From Cephalotrichum gorgonifer (Eukaryota > Ascomycota > Sordariomycetes > Microascales > Microascaceae), in assembly GCA_900312665.1 (NCBI GenBank), contig ONZQ02000003.1, positions 1,953,823 through 2,017,822 on the forward strand: DNA of 64,000 nt, read 5' to 3'. The translations under genes were made by a program, and so were the position numbers. Positions 46,315 through 57,538 of the stretch are shown here, piece after piece; the stretch's first letter is position 1, and each line of letters opens with the position of its first letter. The notes under the pieces are model-generated. The model saw nothing but the letters and a program-made list of their open reading frames with translations. It was not told the DNA's origin and made no database searches.

Positions 46315-47081
46315 CGGGCGATGCGATGACTTGAAGGGGTAATAAAAGATGATAGGGACGGGAGAAGGGGGACAGTTGAACATTGTACGATAGGGAAGCA
46401 TCTCGATAGCGATACCCGTCTCATCCAAGGGGAAGTCATGACCAAGTCTCGGCACATTACACTGTCTGGTCTCTTTTCGCCTGCTAGGGGAGTGCTTGGG
46501 GATTATCATCGCCTATATATTCAACTCCTTAGACGAACATCCTTGGTCGCGTTTCCGCCTTTCCACTCATACGGGGCTACGATCTGAACCAGAGACAGGG
46601 CATACTTTCCATTCAACCCATGATTAAAGAAAATACAGATCACTTCTCATCTAAACTCCTCGAGTTCTCTTTCCTGCGTAGGGGACGGGTGGTTGGTGGC
46701 GTGCATAACCAAGTCACGTGACCTATTCTCTCCTTGAATTACTGCGGCGAGGCGAATGGCGTCGCGACGCTGAAACGTCGACAATAATTCGCAAGACAGG
46801 TCGCGACGAGCAAATCGGCAACCCCTCGACGGTCGCGCGAAACAATATCCCCATCCGCGACATGCCAGGGCACCAGCCTATAGCTCTATCCCGCTTCTAA
46901 TGACGCTTTCCTACGTGAATAACGGCGCCCTCCGTCCTTACTGAACTGTCTCAATTGCAATTGTACCATCCTTCTGTCTCCAATCCGACGACGTGTACGC
47001 CCGAGTTTTGGAATATTTTGCAACTCTCTTCCGTTGGCATTGTTATATTTCTTTGTTGCAAAGCGTCCCTGACTTTTAGAC
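46315..47081. other. Spacer with RTCACGTGAC palindrome
   Basis: About 770 bp between ISD11 and the acidic nuclear-type protein, including a perfect GTCACGTGAC palindrome at 46713-46722. No other feature was seen. Confidence 0.5.
46713..46722. promoter_or_regulatory. GTCACGTGAC palindrome, Cbf1-type site
   Basis: A 10-bp perfect palindrome containing RTCACGTG on both strands, about 360 bp upstream of the next start codon at 47082 and about 400 bp downstream of ISD11. Function is inferred from motif similarity. Confidence 0.45.
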
Positions 47082-49577
47082 ATGGCCCCTGGGGTGAGTT
47101 CGCCATGCGCGCAATTGACTTATGTGGAGGGAACAATTGCACCCACCCCTGCCCGGATGTGGTGTTCCTTCCCCCGAGCGCTAAAGCTAATCTTGAGTCC
47201 AGACGAGGCGAGCGCATCGCGGCGCCTATGCGGAGCACGATGACTTTGAAGGTATGCAAGCCATCCCGCGCCCTAATGCCAGCCCGCGTCGCGGATCACG
47301 CCCAGCGCTAACACGGTATCCCCTCCCCGTCAAATAGGCCTCCCAGTCCGACAGTGGCGCCCAGAATGGGTCAAGGTCGCCCCGCCGCCGCCCCCTGAGA
47401 CCACGAAGCCAAACGACATCTGGGCCGTCGAGCTCATCCACGGCCTCCCCAAGGATGCGCACCTCCTGGCCCCACACACCCAGGAGCTCCTCCGCGCCGC
47501 GCGCTCCGGCCGCCTCTACAAGCGTCCCGCACCGATGGAGGACGAGGAGGGCCCCGAAGCCGACGGCCCGCCCGAGAAGCCCGAGAAGAAGGACGACGAT
47601 GACGCGAGCACGAGGGGGTTCACTGTTCGGACGTGGAAGCCCATATCTCGCAACGTCGAGGGCCCGGACGTGAGCCACCTCGCGAAGAGGAGGAAGGGCA
47701 CGCTTACCGTCGCCTCGAAGACGGTCGTGGCGCCCGCCGGAGGGAATACCATTACCAAGGCGACGGTGAGGAGGACCGATGCAGCGGGCAACCCGTACAC
47801 GCAGGAGGTTACTCTCGTGGAGGGACAGGCGGTCGACGGCGAGATTATCTCGACTAGTGTCGTGGCGGCGCCTGTGCCGGGGCAGGCGGTGCAGCAGGTG
47901 CCAACGCCTGTGAGGAGGAGGCCACCGCCTCCTAAGAGGAAGCCTAAGGGGCCTGGGAGGGGGAGGAAGAAGAAGCTCCCGCTGCCTGCTACTACGAGGT
48001 CCGCCGGTGGGGAGGCGGGCGCTGGTGGGGTGAAGCCTGAGGGCGCTGGGGCAGGCGATGTGAGTATTCTCTTCCGCTCTAGTATTACCCGAGCGTTTTT
48101 CTTGGCCCAAGTTTACTAATCCGTGGGATTCTTCTTGTAGGCTGTTAAGCAGGAAGGCGATGACTCGGCTAGTAAGGACACCGAGATGGCCGATACCTCC
48201 GCTGTACTGTCAGATGATGAGGAAGAAGGCGAGGAGGGAGAAGATCGGGAGGAAGGCGAGGACCGCGAGAACGACAAGGACTCGGGGTCTGCGGATGTGG
48301 GAACCGGGACCGGCGCGGAGGAGGACGCGGCCGACCAGGAGATGGCGGATGCTCCAGCGATAAGCGGTGACTCGGAGCCCTCGGCCACGGAGGGCGAGAC
48401 TGCAGAGAAGAGGCAGGCGCCCTTCAATGCCCTGAGCCTGGCACCTCCGCAGAGCACATCTCCGAAGGTCGAGGGGAGCCCGCTTAAGAACGTCATGCTT
48501 CTCTCGCCCACCGAGCCACCTGCCATGACTCCTCTGACCGCTCCCGACGATAAACCCGCCGAAGATGCCGAGAAGCCCGGTGCGGAGGATGCCGGTGCCG
48601 AGAAGGCGGAGGCCAAGGCTGAGAACGCCGATGCCGAGACGGAGGATGTCGTGATGGGCGATGACTCGACCCCCGCTCCCGCTACTGCAGCTGACACCCA
48701 GGAGCAGGAACCGAAACAGGAGGGACAGGAAGAGCCTAAGCCAGTAGAGCAAGAGCAGAAAGAAACGACGCAGGAAGAGCCGGAGAAGATGGAGCTGGAG
48801 CAGGAGCAAGGGAGGAAAGAGTCGGATGAGCCCGCTGCCCGTGAGCCATCTGTCGGTTTCACAGCAGATACAAAGATCGCGGAAGAGAAGGTGCCTTCGC
48901 CGGGTGAAGATGCCGCAAAGGCGCCGGTTCTAGAACCGGAGACCGTCCATCCGGCCAATTCGGAAGACGCTGGGTCTCCGGCGGCTAAGGCTGACGTATC
49001 AGCCCCTGACCCTGACGTCGAGAAGTCGTCGCCCTCCGCACCGGAACCCGCCGCCCAGCCGGAGCGAAGCCTACCGGCAGCTGACGCAGAGGAAAGTGAG
49101 GGGGATGACCTGTTGGGTAGTCTCGTCCAAGACCTGGATCGTCGGGCTGAAGAGATGAAGACTCGGGTGGAGGAAACACCTGGTAGTGCTTCACACGGCT
49201 CTCCTGCCTCTGCACCCGCTGCCCCTGAGGCTCCTGCGGCCGCCCCTGCGTCTACCCCCCCGCCTGCTCCCGGTCCTGAGGCAGGAGCAGAAGTAGAACC
49301 CAAGACGGAGATATCTGAAGAAACCCCAGCACAGCCTGAGGAGTCCAACGAGAAGGGGGTCGCAGAGGAATCCAGCCTGAAGGGGCAGACGCCGGAGGGA
49401 TCGGGCGACAAGGAAAAGACCCCCGAAGAATCTAAGGTCAAGAGCGAGAGCCCCAAGGCCGAAGATGGTGACAAGCCCGAGGGTGACAACCCTGAGGGGG
49501 ATAAACCCGAGGGTGATAAACCCGAGGGTGATAAGCTCGAAGAAGCAACGGAGAAGGAAGGAGGGTCAAGTGTTTAG
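47082..49577 (+). CDS. Uncharacterised acidic nuclear-type protein
   Basis: Four exons (47082-47093, 47203-47251, 47338-48059, 48141-49577) give 739 residues. The two tiny first exons are supported because only this join keeps the frame: MAPGTRRAHRGAYAEHDDFEG, then LPVRQWRPEWVKVAPPPPPE. The N-terminal 150 residues look conserved and folded (NDIWAVELIHGLPKDAHLL, FTVRTWKPISRNVEGPDVSHLAKRRKG), probably a chromatin or RNA-associated module, but I cannot name the family. A basic Pro/Lys/Arg stretch near 210-240 (KRKPKGPGRGRKKK) would serve as a nuclear signal. The remaining 480 residues are disordered, Glu/Pro/Ala-rich, with coiled Gln-Glu segments and C-terminal GDKPE-type repeats. Expression may respond to the CACGTG palindrome upstream. 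Confidence 0.78.
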
Positions 49578-49886
49578 GGAGAGCCGCGCGCGGTTGGTTT
49601 GTGTTGTACAAGTTTCCTGTTCATTTTGTATAGCCCCAGCCTGGATGGTTGGACTTGGAATTGCTTTAGGGTTTGCGTGAGATACATTGGATTCTTCGTA
49701 AAGGAAATATACTGCTACTGCTTTGTTCTTACACCCTCTGCCCTTTTGTTTCTTCTTTCTTTTCGTCCTCTTAATTCTACTTACCGCCTACCCCCCGGCC
49801 GAATATATACAGTGGCCCTAACCTTCCCCGCTGATGCATCTCGACTTCCTTGAACCGCCCTCACCACTGATATCCAACTCGAAACG

Positions 49887-52047
49887 TCAAGGAAGGCTCA
49901 TAAAGAGCGCCTCCATCTCCTTGTATTTCGGCGTCCTATACCCATCAGCCTCGAACCCCCTAATATTACAAAAACAAGCGGGAAATAAGGGATAGAGGGT
50001 TGAAATTGACTTACCCGAGTCCCGTCACCGGATCCCATCCCTCTCGCGCCCTGAACCCATCGGTGCCGCACCCGGGGTTACGGCCGAAGCGTATGTCGTT
50101 GAGAACGCCCGGGTTCGCATACAACACGGGGTTGACGAAGCCGACGGTGGACTTACCCGCCCGGAGCCTCTTCTCGTTGATGAGGGAGAGGATGGAGGCG
50201 AAGACGGGGGCGGAGGCTATCCCTCGGAAATCAGTTATGCTGGCCAAGCGGAAGCACAAGTAGAGAGTGGAAAGGAAGCAAACCGGGAACGGATAAGGGA
50301 AGGGAGGCAGGGACGGGGACATACCCGACGTTCCATACGACAACGTAAACTCCCCATTCACCGCCGTCACGAAGTTCGCCCCGTTGGCACTCACATCCGG
50401 ATACCCCCTCACGCCCCTCGAGCTATTATACCGCGTGAGGTCATACCCTTCGTCAAAGTCCCGGAAGTACCTTCCCACGGCGCGCCGCTGATAGTCGGGC
50501 ATCTCGAAAACGTTCGAGAACCCTCCCCCGGACCGGATCACCTTCTCGCACGCCACCTCGCCGCTCCTGACCGTCGACCCCTCCATCACCTGAGTCGCGC
50601 CCACGGACGTGACGTACGGACATGTGCTCGGGAACGACGGGTTGAAGATGCCCCCCAGGTACTCGTGCTGGTACGCGCCCGTGAGCGGGTCGAAGCACGT
50701 CTTCGCGTTCCCCGCGACGCCGAAGTCCCCCGACGCGAAGACGAGGGAGACGCCGCGCAGCCCGAGCTTCATGTACTCTGCGCACTGGCGGGCCTCGTAC
50801 CTCACCCCCAGGTCCCCCTCGTTGTACGCGTAGCTGGTGCTAATGACCCTCGCGGGCTCCCCCGCCGTCCCGCACGCCAGGTGGGCCGGGTACTGGCCGT
50901 CGATGTTGGGGTCCCGCGAGCCGCCGCCGGCGAAGGTGCAGTAGCTCCCGTCGACGGCGTCGAGGAAGTTGTTGAAGCTGCCGCCCTGCTCCATGTCGCC
51001 GACCTGGTAGAGCGTCACGCGCTGCGGGTGGACCAGGGTCATGGCGTAGCTCAGGTCGAGCGAGGACTCGCCGTTGTAGAAGTACGACTGCTTCTCCGTC
51101 TGCAGGACGCCGCCGGCGACGTAGTTGACCAGGGGCGGCGTGCCGACGAGGTCGGGCTGGAAGTCGGCGAAGAAGAGGTCGAGGTCGGACTGGAGGAAGG
51201 CCTGCGGGGTGTACTCCACCACGCCGAGCGTGTTGTTGGGCCACTGGAGGGTTCCCGGGGGGATGGAGTAGAGGGCCCGGAGGCAGGCCGGCGTGATCAT
51301 CGTGTCGCACTGAGTCAGCTCCGACAGGATGTTGTTGCTCGAGACCGTCTCGCCTTTCTTGGGGAGGCTGCCATCGTCCGGGCTGCCGAGGATTCCGGGA
51401 CGGAGCTGACGAGCGGCAAGGGCTCGCCTCCGCAGGTCGACCACCTTGTCGTGAGGGACGGGCACCCTCGTGCCCGGCTCGCCCCCGACGCGCTGGTCGA
51501 AGTGGACGGTCGGCATGATGATGTCGACGTGGCCAGCAATGCGCCGCGGGACGTGGTAGCTGTCACAGGCTACGTGCGACTGGCCGTCCTCGTGCCTATA
51601 TATGTGATACTCTGTCCTAAGGAGGCGCTCAGCCTCATTCCGAGTCGCGGTCAGGGATATCCAGTTCCCACCCCTGGAGACCGTCGTCCTGTCCCGGCTG
51701 ATCCCTTCGCCCTCCAGCCAGGCCAAAACCTCGTCCACCGACTCCTGGGCCGGGGCAAAGGTCTTAATCACCTCCTCCTCCGACCAGTGGCGTCCGTAGG
51801 AGGGGGAGCCTGGGTTGGAGACGTCATTGATGAACTCGTCTGCCCTGTCCAGGTTGCGCTGCGTTAGGCCGATCCTCAGAGGTAATGTGTGCGACCGTGG
51901 CAGGCGTGATGCTTTGGCCCAGGCTGTCCGCACAGAGCGCCTCTCGTGCTCCACATGGCCACTGTCATGGTGTCTCGCCTGAGTCACAGGGGTAGCTATC
52001 GTCGTGAGGGCAGTGGCTGCTACCACTAATAGGGTATCTAGTCTCAT
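49887..52047 (-). CDS. Secreted sedolisin-family (S53) tripeptidyl peptidase
   Basis: Three exons (50325-52047, 50015-50216, 49887-49935) give 657 residues. A signal peptide (MRLDTLLVVAATALTTIA) precedes a pro-kumamolisin prodomain (about 35-190: LRIGLTQRNLDRADEFINDVSNPGSP). The catalytic domain follows: the GESSLD motif supplies Glu 327 and Asp 331, SGDFG the oxyanion Asp, and the splice-restored GTSASAP the nucleophile Ser 574. The Ca-binding C terminus is the VLYANPG..NDI and GWDPVTGLGTP type. It cleaves tripeptides or endoproteolytically at acidic pH after autoactivation, outside the cell. The last intron has two in-frame acceptors 24 nt apart; the distal one (exon ending at 49935) restores the conserved GLGTPKY and is used here. 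Confidence 0.92.
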
Positions 52048-52906
52048 CGTTCATTCGCCCGTGAGACTTCCATAACAGCGAGGGTAAGATTGGAACCGCA
52101 CGTATACTGGACAGCAAACACGAGGGACCGTAACTTCATAGAATAGGTAGGGGAGGAGCCATAGCTACTTTACAACGGGCTACTTAGATCCCTCGCCGGG
52201 GTTCACCGAAGGATCATATGCTCGGAAAATCAGCGTAAATCCACCTCGTGAAGCTAACGACTTCTTGGCCATATAAATCTAATATCCTGATCTTACAGCT
52301 CACCATGCACGGATCCTAGCCCCAGCCCAATAAATCCGCCAGTCTAAAGGTATTAATTGGCAAAATCTAAGTTGGTGCCCTGTCTCGGTCCGCGAGCACA
52401 ATATATGGCTGAATCCCATAGGGCAATTGGGCTTTCCTGTACCGAATTGCGCGCATATATCCCGCCGGCTTGTGGAGATGACCCACTGCTCAGGTGCCAT
52501 CCCCCAGGTCCCCCTGTTTGGGCGAAATTGCGCGGCATGGAGATTCCATATTATCCATCCCGCGCCGGCCGTGACGAAAATAGATGGCGCCGTCCCCCAG
52601 TTCATGCAGGCGAAAGAAATCGAGCCGCTCCCACGTGAGGACACCCGGACGCCGGTTATTTTTGGTCTTTTTCTCCCCTCTAGCGACGAGTAAATAGGTG
52701 CGGGGGAGTAGAGGTAGTGGCTTTCGTGTCACTTGGTCAGGGGCAGGAAGGGGAGAGGAAGGGGGGAAGGCGGGGGCGAAGCGGGATCGGCTATGTGGCA
52801 TTTATTGACGGCAATCCTGGTAACCGATCACACGGACATCTAGATAGTGTATGTCCGTTTATTTGTGGTGGAGGGGGGAACCGGAGAAACTCGCGGGTCG
52901 GCTTGC
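52048..52906. other. Spacer, nothing recognised
   Basis: About 860 bp: the sedolisin promoter plus the IPI3 3' end. A short CACGTGAG occurs near 52634 but is not a full RTCACRTG match. No gene was seen. Confidence 0.45.
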
Positions 52907-54320
52907 CTATGCCTCTGGGTTCTGTGATTTGTTGGCTTCGGCAAACTTCCGGAAGGTAAGCTGCTGCAGCTCTCGCTGCTCATTGATAATCTTCCAGAGC
53001 TCCTCGGTCGACTCGCCGCCCTCCTGGGCGCCTCCCTTGGCACCTTCGGCAGTGGGGGCGGGCTGTTGTTGGGCCAGGACGGCGGCTTCCAGAACATCAG
53101 ACGGGAAGCCCATTGTGTTCATCATGCCGCTAAACCTGGTCTCGGGAGCCAGGCTCGTCTCGAGCTGCGCGGTGAAGGTGTACTGCCTCTCGGCCCGGGT
53201 TGGCTTAACCACGGTCTGGAGGGACGAGGTCCTCGTCTCCGACAGCAGCGGCGTGAAGACGACGTTGTTCACCGACGCATTCAGGTCGGCGAGGCGTGTC
53301 GGGTGCCCGTCACCCCCGAGAGACCACTGGAATATCTTGCCCTTGGAGTGGCCGGTGACGAGGGCTGTACCGTCAAAGCTCGTGGCAATGCAGCAGGCCG
53401 GCCCGTCCTCGGGATCGACGACGCCCAGGGGCGCCGTGACCTGGACGGCCGCTGACGAGAGCCCCTCGCTGCGCGGGCCAAGCAGGGCCTTGTCGCCGAA
53501 CATCTCGACGGCGAAGACGGACCCGTCCTCGGTCGCAGCGAAGACGGCGCGCGCGCACGAGTCGAGGCTCATGCACAGCGGCGCGGACTGGAACAGCAGC
53601 GTCCTGAGGGCCTCGCCGGTCCGGTAGTTCCAGATGATGCACGTCTTGTCCTTGCTGGCGGAGATGCAGATGGAGGTCTCCGGGTTGGTGCTCTTCGAGA
53701 CGACGACCGAGGTGACGGCCGCCCGGTGGTTGGACAGAGTCTGCTCCGGCTCGTGGTCCGCGCGGGCGTCAAGGTCCAGGAGGTGGGGGAGAGCCCACAC
53801 GTGGACGTTTGAGTCGTCCGAGCCCGTGAGGACGTGGTAGGGCGTGGCGGCGAGACATGTAACCGCCTGGACGTGGCATGGTGGCGTAGTGACCTGCCTC
53901 CCGGTGCATAGCTAGAACGCCGGTCAGTACAAACAGCTCGAACCTAATAGAGGCGCAAGGGGCAGCTCGAAGCAGAGAACCTACCTCCCAAAGTGTGAGT
54001 CGGCCTTGGGCAGTCCCTATAAGCAAGACGTCCTCGGTAAGGGCCAGCGATGTGATCTTCTCGGGGAAGGGGATCAGGGCTTCCTGGTTTCCCTTTGCTC
54101 GAGAGTAGACATGGACGTGGGCCTTGTCCTTCTGGCCGGCAAACACGTGGGTCTCACTGACTGCCAGGCAGTTTGGTGATGTGGAGCTCTTCTTGAAGGT
54201 GGATTTGAGGCTGAGGGCCGGGTTCAGCTCGTAGGAGTAGATGCCGACGTCCTTGGCGACCTCGGTCCTGGAGGCGAGAGGTGGTCCGCCAACGGACGCG
54301 AAGAAGGTTTCGGACAACAT
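52907..54320 (-). CDS. ipi3: IPI3-like WD40 pre-rRNA processing protein
   Basis: Two exons (53985-54320, 52907-53911; 73-bp intron) give 446 residues. WD40-type repeats run through most of the protein: FPEKITSLALTEDVLLIGTAQGRLTLWE, CHVQAVTCLAATPYHVLTGSDDSNVHVWAL, HRAAVTSVVVS..CISASKDKTCIIWN, GTALVTGHSKGKIFQW. A C-terminal helix (STEELWKIINEQRELQQLTFRKFAEANK) matches the Ipi3/WDR18 family end. Ipi3 works with Rix1 and Ipi1 in the pre-60S particle for ITS2 removal and in chromatin-related roles. The N terminus MLSETFFASVGGPPLASRTEVAKDVGIY is family-like. A near-match to the RTCACRTG element (GTTACGTGAC) lies about 70 bp upstream. Confidence 0.88.
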
Positions 54321-57300
54321 GTCCCAAGTGGAGATGTGTGAAATGAACCCTGGTCCTTGTGAAAAAAAAAAGGGTACTCGGCCGTTGCGTTACGTGACTC
54401 TCAAGGAGAGGTGAGTAGGACAGCCTGAAGACTCGGGACTTATATACCAAGTCTTCGCCGGAAGAGCAGGCTGGTGAACCGCGGGGAGACTAATAAGATC
54501 GGACGCGATATCCTCTCTTTGAAGGCATAAAATACGCGGGAGACGATGTCGTTTGAAGCGGTGGGATATCGTGCATATGGCGATGTCCGTGTTGCTGTGC
54601 GTTGCGGTGCGTGTGGCTGAAGCTCTGGTGGAAGAATTTTCGCGTGCTACTACCTACTACTTGCTTTGCATGCTCATCTCAGACTGAGTATTAGTGCTGA
54701 GTATGAGTACAAGACACCCAACGGGCAACATAGCGGGGCTAGGTGCTGAGACTGACTGTTACAGGCTCCACCATCGCACTACGGCAGGGCCTCACGGGGA
54801 GAATTGGCGCTAATGCAACTACTTGCGCCGCCTGAATGCCCAACCCGCGACCCACCAGTATACTTCTAACTAGTGCATGGCAAAATCGTCACCCAATACG
54901 GAAGGAGCAATCCACGGACGGCTTTCCACCTCAACTCGCATCTCCCATAATACTGTATCTGCATCTTCATCTCCCATCCTCATCTCCATCTCCCACCTTC
55001 ATCTCCCATCTTGCATCTTCATCCACCTTCCCGCTCGTACATTCCATCCCCCCATCTCGCCCCTGTGGCAGCCGCCTCGGATTTCAGACATACAGTGATA
55101 CTGGAAACAGCTCAGTGGCTGGAAACGACCTCACATCTCACATTCAAGTAGAGCCAAAGTCTAGGTTGACTTCTCCAGATATCGTCTTTTTTCCTTCCCG
55201 AGTCTCATCATACCCCTGCCTCTCACGGGCTCAGCTCCCAAGAGAGAAGAAAGCCACACACCAGCGCCGGCCCAGGCGGAGAGGTCTTAAAGACAATGGT
55301 GCCCGCTTGTGTGATATTGCTTTTCTTAAGTTTCCCTCTTCGCCCAATCATCCTCCTCCTGGCATCCGAGACTATGCTCAACTCGGGACCCCCTTACCCA
55401 TACATAGGTTACACCTAGCCATCCCTACCCTGCAAGTACGCCGGATGGGTGCCGAGCTACGAGTACAGGCAAGCTAGGGAGAGGGCACTGGGGCGTGAGC
55501 ATATCCATCTCTACCCCATCTCCACATCGGTCGGCAATATCAGGCACACTCAACCTCACCGGATCTCAAGTTGATACCTTCCCCATGTCTCCTGTCTCAC
55601 TCCACTCGGCAAAGGAAGGGCCGTTTATTCCTCCTGGGTTGCAGTACGAGTACCCATATGCTCGGGCGGGATAGGAGACAGGGTGCTGCCCTTTCTTCGT
55701 TATAAACCCGTGTATCTCTTCGTAGTCATTCCCGGGGCAAGTGCTCAAAGTCCCCGTGCGACATGTCGTACTGGGTTACCATGCTTACAAGTGTGGACCA
55801 ACGATAACTACTACCCCGGGATCGGGTATCTGATATACGAATACACACCCAGTCTCAGTATCAATCTCGGCCCAAGTACAAGTACCAGCCTGGTAACCCT
55901 CCGAGTCGCGCCAAAACCACAAACGTCAACCATGGAAAGCTACGATACTATTATTCCCCTTAAACCGAGACCTATATCTACTCATTCTGGCGCGCTCGTG
56001 CCAGCCACCAGCAGCCCATCTCGAACCATGACCGCCACCCGCACCTAAACCGAGAACCTGCTTGCGGCGAGACCTGCCAGCACCCGGACTCGAATCAGCA
56101 CTCGCGAATCTAACTGGCTCCCTCCCCTTATTCGAACCTCGTGCAACCCCCTGCCCAGGGAGTTTTTCCGTATCCGATGGTTGAGAGCGAGCGTTGTAGG
56201 TGGCTTTGTGGCGGCCGTTTCGAGAGACCATACTCTTTCCGCTTTTCGGCGCCGCCTCTTCACTTACTTGCACAAATCACAACTCCCCTTTCCCATTTCC
56301 CGGCCCTTTGAGCCTTTGATGCACTTTCTCGACTCGGGCCCTCGCACCGCTGCAGAGCACTCCCCGGCGATTGACATTCGGAGTACGTTGTCGAGCGCTG
56401 GAACCCCTCCCCCCCCCCCCCTTTTTTTTTTCTCCATCGGACGGCTGCGGGTGACGAACCATCAATCCCATCGGGTCTGGCTCTTGGTCTTTAGCTGATA
56501 CTAGGACGGTATCCCATCATTTTGTGGGCGCCTCTTCACATCGGCAAAGGGAGAGGGGCAAGAAAGGCATGTGGCAGGATGTTTCGTCTTACTTTTTCTG
56601 CCGCTCGCCAGCCTATTCATTGTTCGGTGTTACATTCTTTTTACCTACCAAACGTGGCACTCGAGGTCGGGATTGCGGCTGCTGTCTTGCCGTATTTGCT
56701 TTTCCACTCAAAACAACCTCCCCACCTCCATGCACCATCCTTCAATAGTCCCCCCCCCAAAAGCATTTTCTTGGGGGGATGATACCCGGTTATTCTTGTA
56801 GTGCCGCATCGGAGCGGCTTTCGTGGATGATAAGTGCGCCAGCAGTCCCTCCTTTCGAGTCCACGCAGGCTCAACTTTCTTGAGTAACATCTCGGCGGAG
56901 GTCATGTACATGTATATGCCCGTTCCCACCTCCACCCTCTCAACTTGAAAAGCAAGGAGCTGTCACGATCTAGCCATCTGTACCCACACATTGTCTCGCC
57001 TAACTGAGGGCTTACCTGTCTGTCTCTTACACCTCGGAATCGGTTCGAAGGAACAGCGCGTGGCACAAGATAAAACTCCCTGCCACCCTGGCACTCTCCG
57101 TTCCTCTCATGACCGGTTTCTCTCCTTCTACGCTGTCGAGTTCTCAGCGTGTATTACCGGGATATTTGGTACACCTTTGTTTTCATTCCCAAGACTCTCC
57201 TTTCGTGACGTTACGTTGATACTGTGTTTTCCGTTCTGTGTTGGGTGGGATTTCGTCTGCGCTGGCGTTCTACCTGTCTCGATTCACAGCAGTAGGTAAC

Positions 57301-57538
57301 TCCCACTCTTTTTGATCCATCACCGATTCTAATGAAGGCAACACCAAAAACCAGCCTCCTTCACCGCTTGAGGGTCCGTTGTTCCACGGATTTGGCTTTC
57401 CCGGGCCAATTCTCATGTACAACACTTCCTGAGGCGACCCTACAGCTGCCTGAGCTCCTATTCAGCTCTGCTGCTGCCACATCCTGAAGTCACTTACATG
57501 CAGAATCGGTTAGGTTTTGTGGGAATACACCGCCCAAG
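54321..57538. other. Long spacer with CATCTCC-type repeats, no gene recognised
   Basis: About 3.2 kb. Around 54950-55040 there are irregular tandem CATCTCC/CATCTTC repeats, which generate false Ser/Pro/His frames. From 55.4 to 55.95 kb the DNA is unusually rich in GAGTAC/GTACTC words. A C9-T9-type homopolymer lies near 56407-56430. No exon chain with a recognisable product was found. The right part should be the leader of the gene at 57539. Confidence 0.45.

Noticed and set aside
48116..49489. Long minus-strand Ser-rich frame (457 codons)
   Set aside because: Shadow of the acidic-tail coding exon on the other strand; the codon bias and splice frame belong to the plus strand.
42067..49577. 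Biosynthetic or Fe-S gene cluster
   Set aside because: OPT, ISD11 and the acidic protein are separate promoter units with housekeeping roles; no pathway core enzyme is present.
50665..51867. 400-codon plus-strand frame
   Set aside because: Antisense of the sedolisin exon, whose catalytic motifs are on the minus strand.
54836..55477. 213-codon plus-strand frame
   Set aside because: Ser/Pro/His-rich translation of CATCTCC-type repeats; no domain or splice partner.
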